Shown: piece after piece, positions 5,106 to 5,646 of the stretch
How the letters are laid out: the number at the start of each line of letters is the position of its first letter
Numbering within the stretch: position 1 is the first letter of the stretch
Source: Bacteriovoracaceae bacterium UBA1018
GTDB lineage: Bacteria; Bdellovibrionota; UBA1018
Assembly (NCBI GenBank): GCA_002291495.1
Contig: DBAE01000292.1
Location: 1-5,646, forward strand
Direction of reading: 5' to 3'
DNA: 5,646 bases
The notes under the pieces: generated by a model
What the model saw: the letters and a program-made list of their open reading frames with translations, nothing else
Databases searched by the model: none
What the model was told of the DNA's origin: nothing
Program-made: the position numbers and the translations under genes

Positions 5106-5646
5106 TCAGAAGCACTTTTTCTTCGCAGCCTCGATCTGCTTGATGACTGTACTCGAGCCTGTACCACCATATGAAGTACGAGCTTCCATGACAGCAATCG
5201 GTTTTACTTTTGCAATTACGTCTAAACCAAAGAGCGAACTAAACTCTTGGAGCTGCGGTAGTGTAAGATCCTCTATCCCGATATGCTTTTCAATACAGTA
5301 TCGCACGATCTTTCCCACCACTTCATGGGCTTGTCTAAACGGAAGATCTTTCGTCACTAGGTAATCAGCAAGGTCGGTGGCATTTGAGAAATCACCTGCG
5401 AGTTTCTCAGCCATTTTAATCGGTTGAAATACTGCACTTTCAAGCATCAACTTCATCAGCCGCACACTTGAACTAACAGTATCGAGCCCGTCAAATAAGA
5501 AAGTCTTATCTTCCTGTAGGTCACGATTGTATGACAATGGAAGCGCTTTGAGCATCGTCAATGATCCCATCAAAGCGCCATACACCTTACCTACTCGGCC
5601 TCGGATGAGCTCAGCAACATCAGGGTTTTTCTTCTGCGGCATGATG
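5106..5646 (-). CDS. argH: Argininosuccinate lyase, C-terminal part (5'-truncated by the window edge)
   Basis: Argininosuccinate lyase splits argininosuccinate into arginine and fumarate, the last step of arginine synthesis, in the cytoplasm as a homotetramer. The visible 180 or so residues begin inside the superfamily signature loop, read as IMPQKKNPDVAELIRG, which carries residues of the active-site lid shared by the fumarase/aspartase superfamily. The central helical-bundle continuation follows (LPLSYNRDLQEDK). The C-terminal ArgH domain then includes MAEKLAGDFSNATDLADYLV, LPFRQAHEVVG and the closing SYGGTGSSTVIKQIE. Roughly 280 N-terminal residues of a usual ~460 lie beyond the right edge, so the internal ATG at 5642 is not the start; the preceding codon reads Ile, as in the family motif. 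It ends with TGA at 5106-5108. It is convergent with the secreted-protein gene. Confidence 0.95.
   Translation of the reverse strand, partial: IMPQKKNPDVAELIRGRVGKVYGALMGSLTMLKALPLSYNRDLQEDKTFLFDGLDTVSSSVRLMKLMLESAVFQPIKMAEKLAGDFSNATDLADYLVTKDLPFRQAHEVVGKIVRYCIEKHIGIEDLTLPQLQEFSSLFGLDVIAKVKPIAVMEARTSYGGTGSSTVIKQIEAAKKKCF

Noticed and set aside
5050..5364. A plus-strand open frame antisense to argH
   Set aside because: It mirrors conserved argininosuccinate lyase coding sequence and overlaps the terminator; no independent coding evidence is visible.
1..5646. CRISPR array, tRNA, transposase or prophage content
   Set aside because: No regularly spaced repeats, cloverleaf-like sequence, transposase motif or attachment-site pair was seen on either strand.

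Overview
The window is an AT-leaning bacterial chromosomal segment with five supportable protein genes, two of them cut by the window edges. Its most informative content is a two-gene pair: a lipoprotein carrying a c-type cytochrome module plus the DUF1587/1595/1592/1588/1585 domain chain, followed 17 bases later by a Tat-exported DUF1552 (HXXSHH-family) protein. Such pairs are typical of Planctomycetes, Myxococcota and some Bdellovibrionota. The modest GC content, the small secreted orphan protein and the absence of other planctomycete traits make a Bdellovibrionota-like (former Deltaproteobacteria) Gram-negative host my best guess. That placement is an inference, not a demonstration.

Layout: 1-705 (+) is the C-terminal bulk of a TauE/SafE-type membrane permease. 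706-845 is a regulatory gap with a candidate promoter whose -10 lies inside a perfect 8-bp dyad. 846-2771 (+) and 2789-4330 (+) form the predicted operon of the multidomain cytochrome lipoprotein and the DUF1552 protein. 4331-4721 is a gene-poor stretch of about 390 bases. It holds a near-consensus sigma70-type promoter, several inverted repeats (two of them look like diverged copies of one element about 95 bases apart) and short overlapping reading frames that may be a small peptide gene or a frameshifted remnant of an exported protein. 4722-4979 (+) is an 85-residue secreted protein of unknown function. 4980-5105 separates convergent genes and contains a rho-independent terminator oriented for the minus strand. 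5106-5646 (-) is the C-terminal part of argininosuccinate lyase (argH).

How the genes may work together: the cytochrome lipoprotein and the DUF1552 protein are both predicted to act outside the cytoplasm. One is lipid-anchored with two CxxCH sites; the other is exported folded through Tat. They are probably co-transcribed and functionally coupled, but their substrate is unknown. TauE-like permease, small secreted protein and argH show no clear functional link to the pair.
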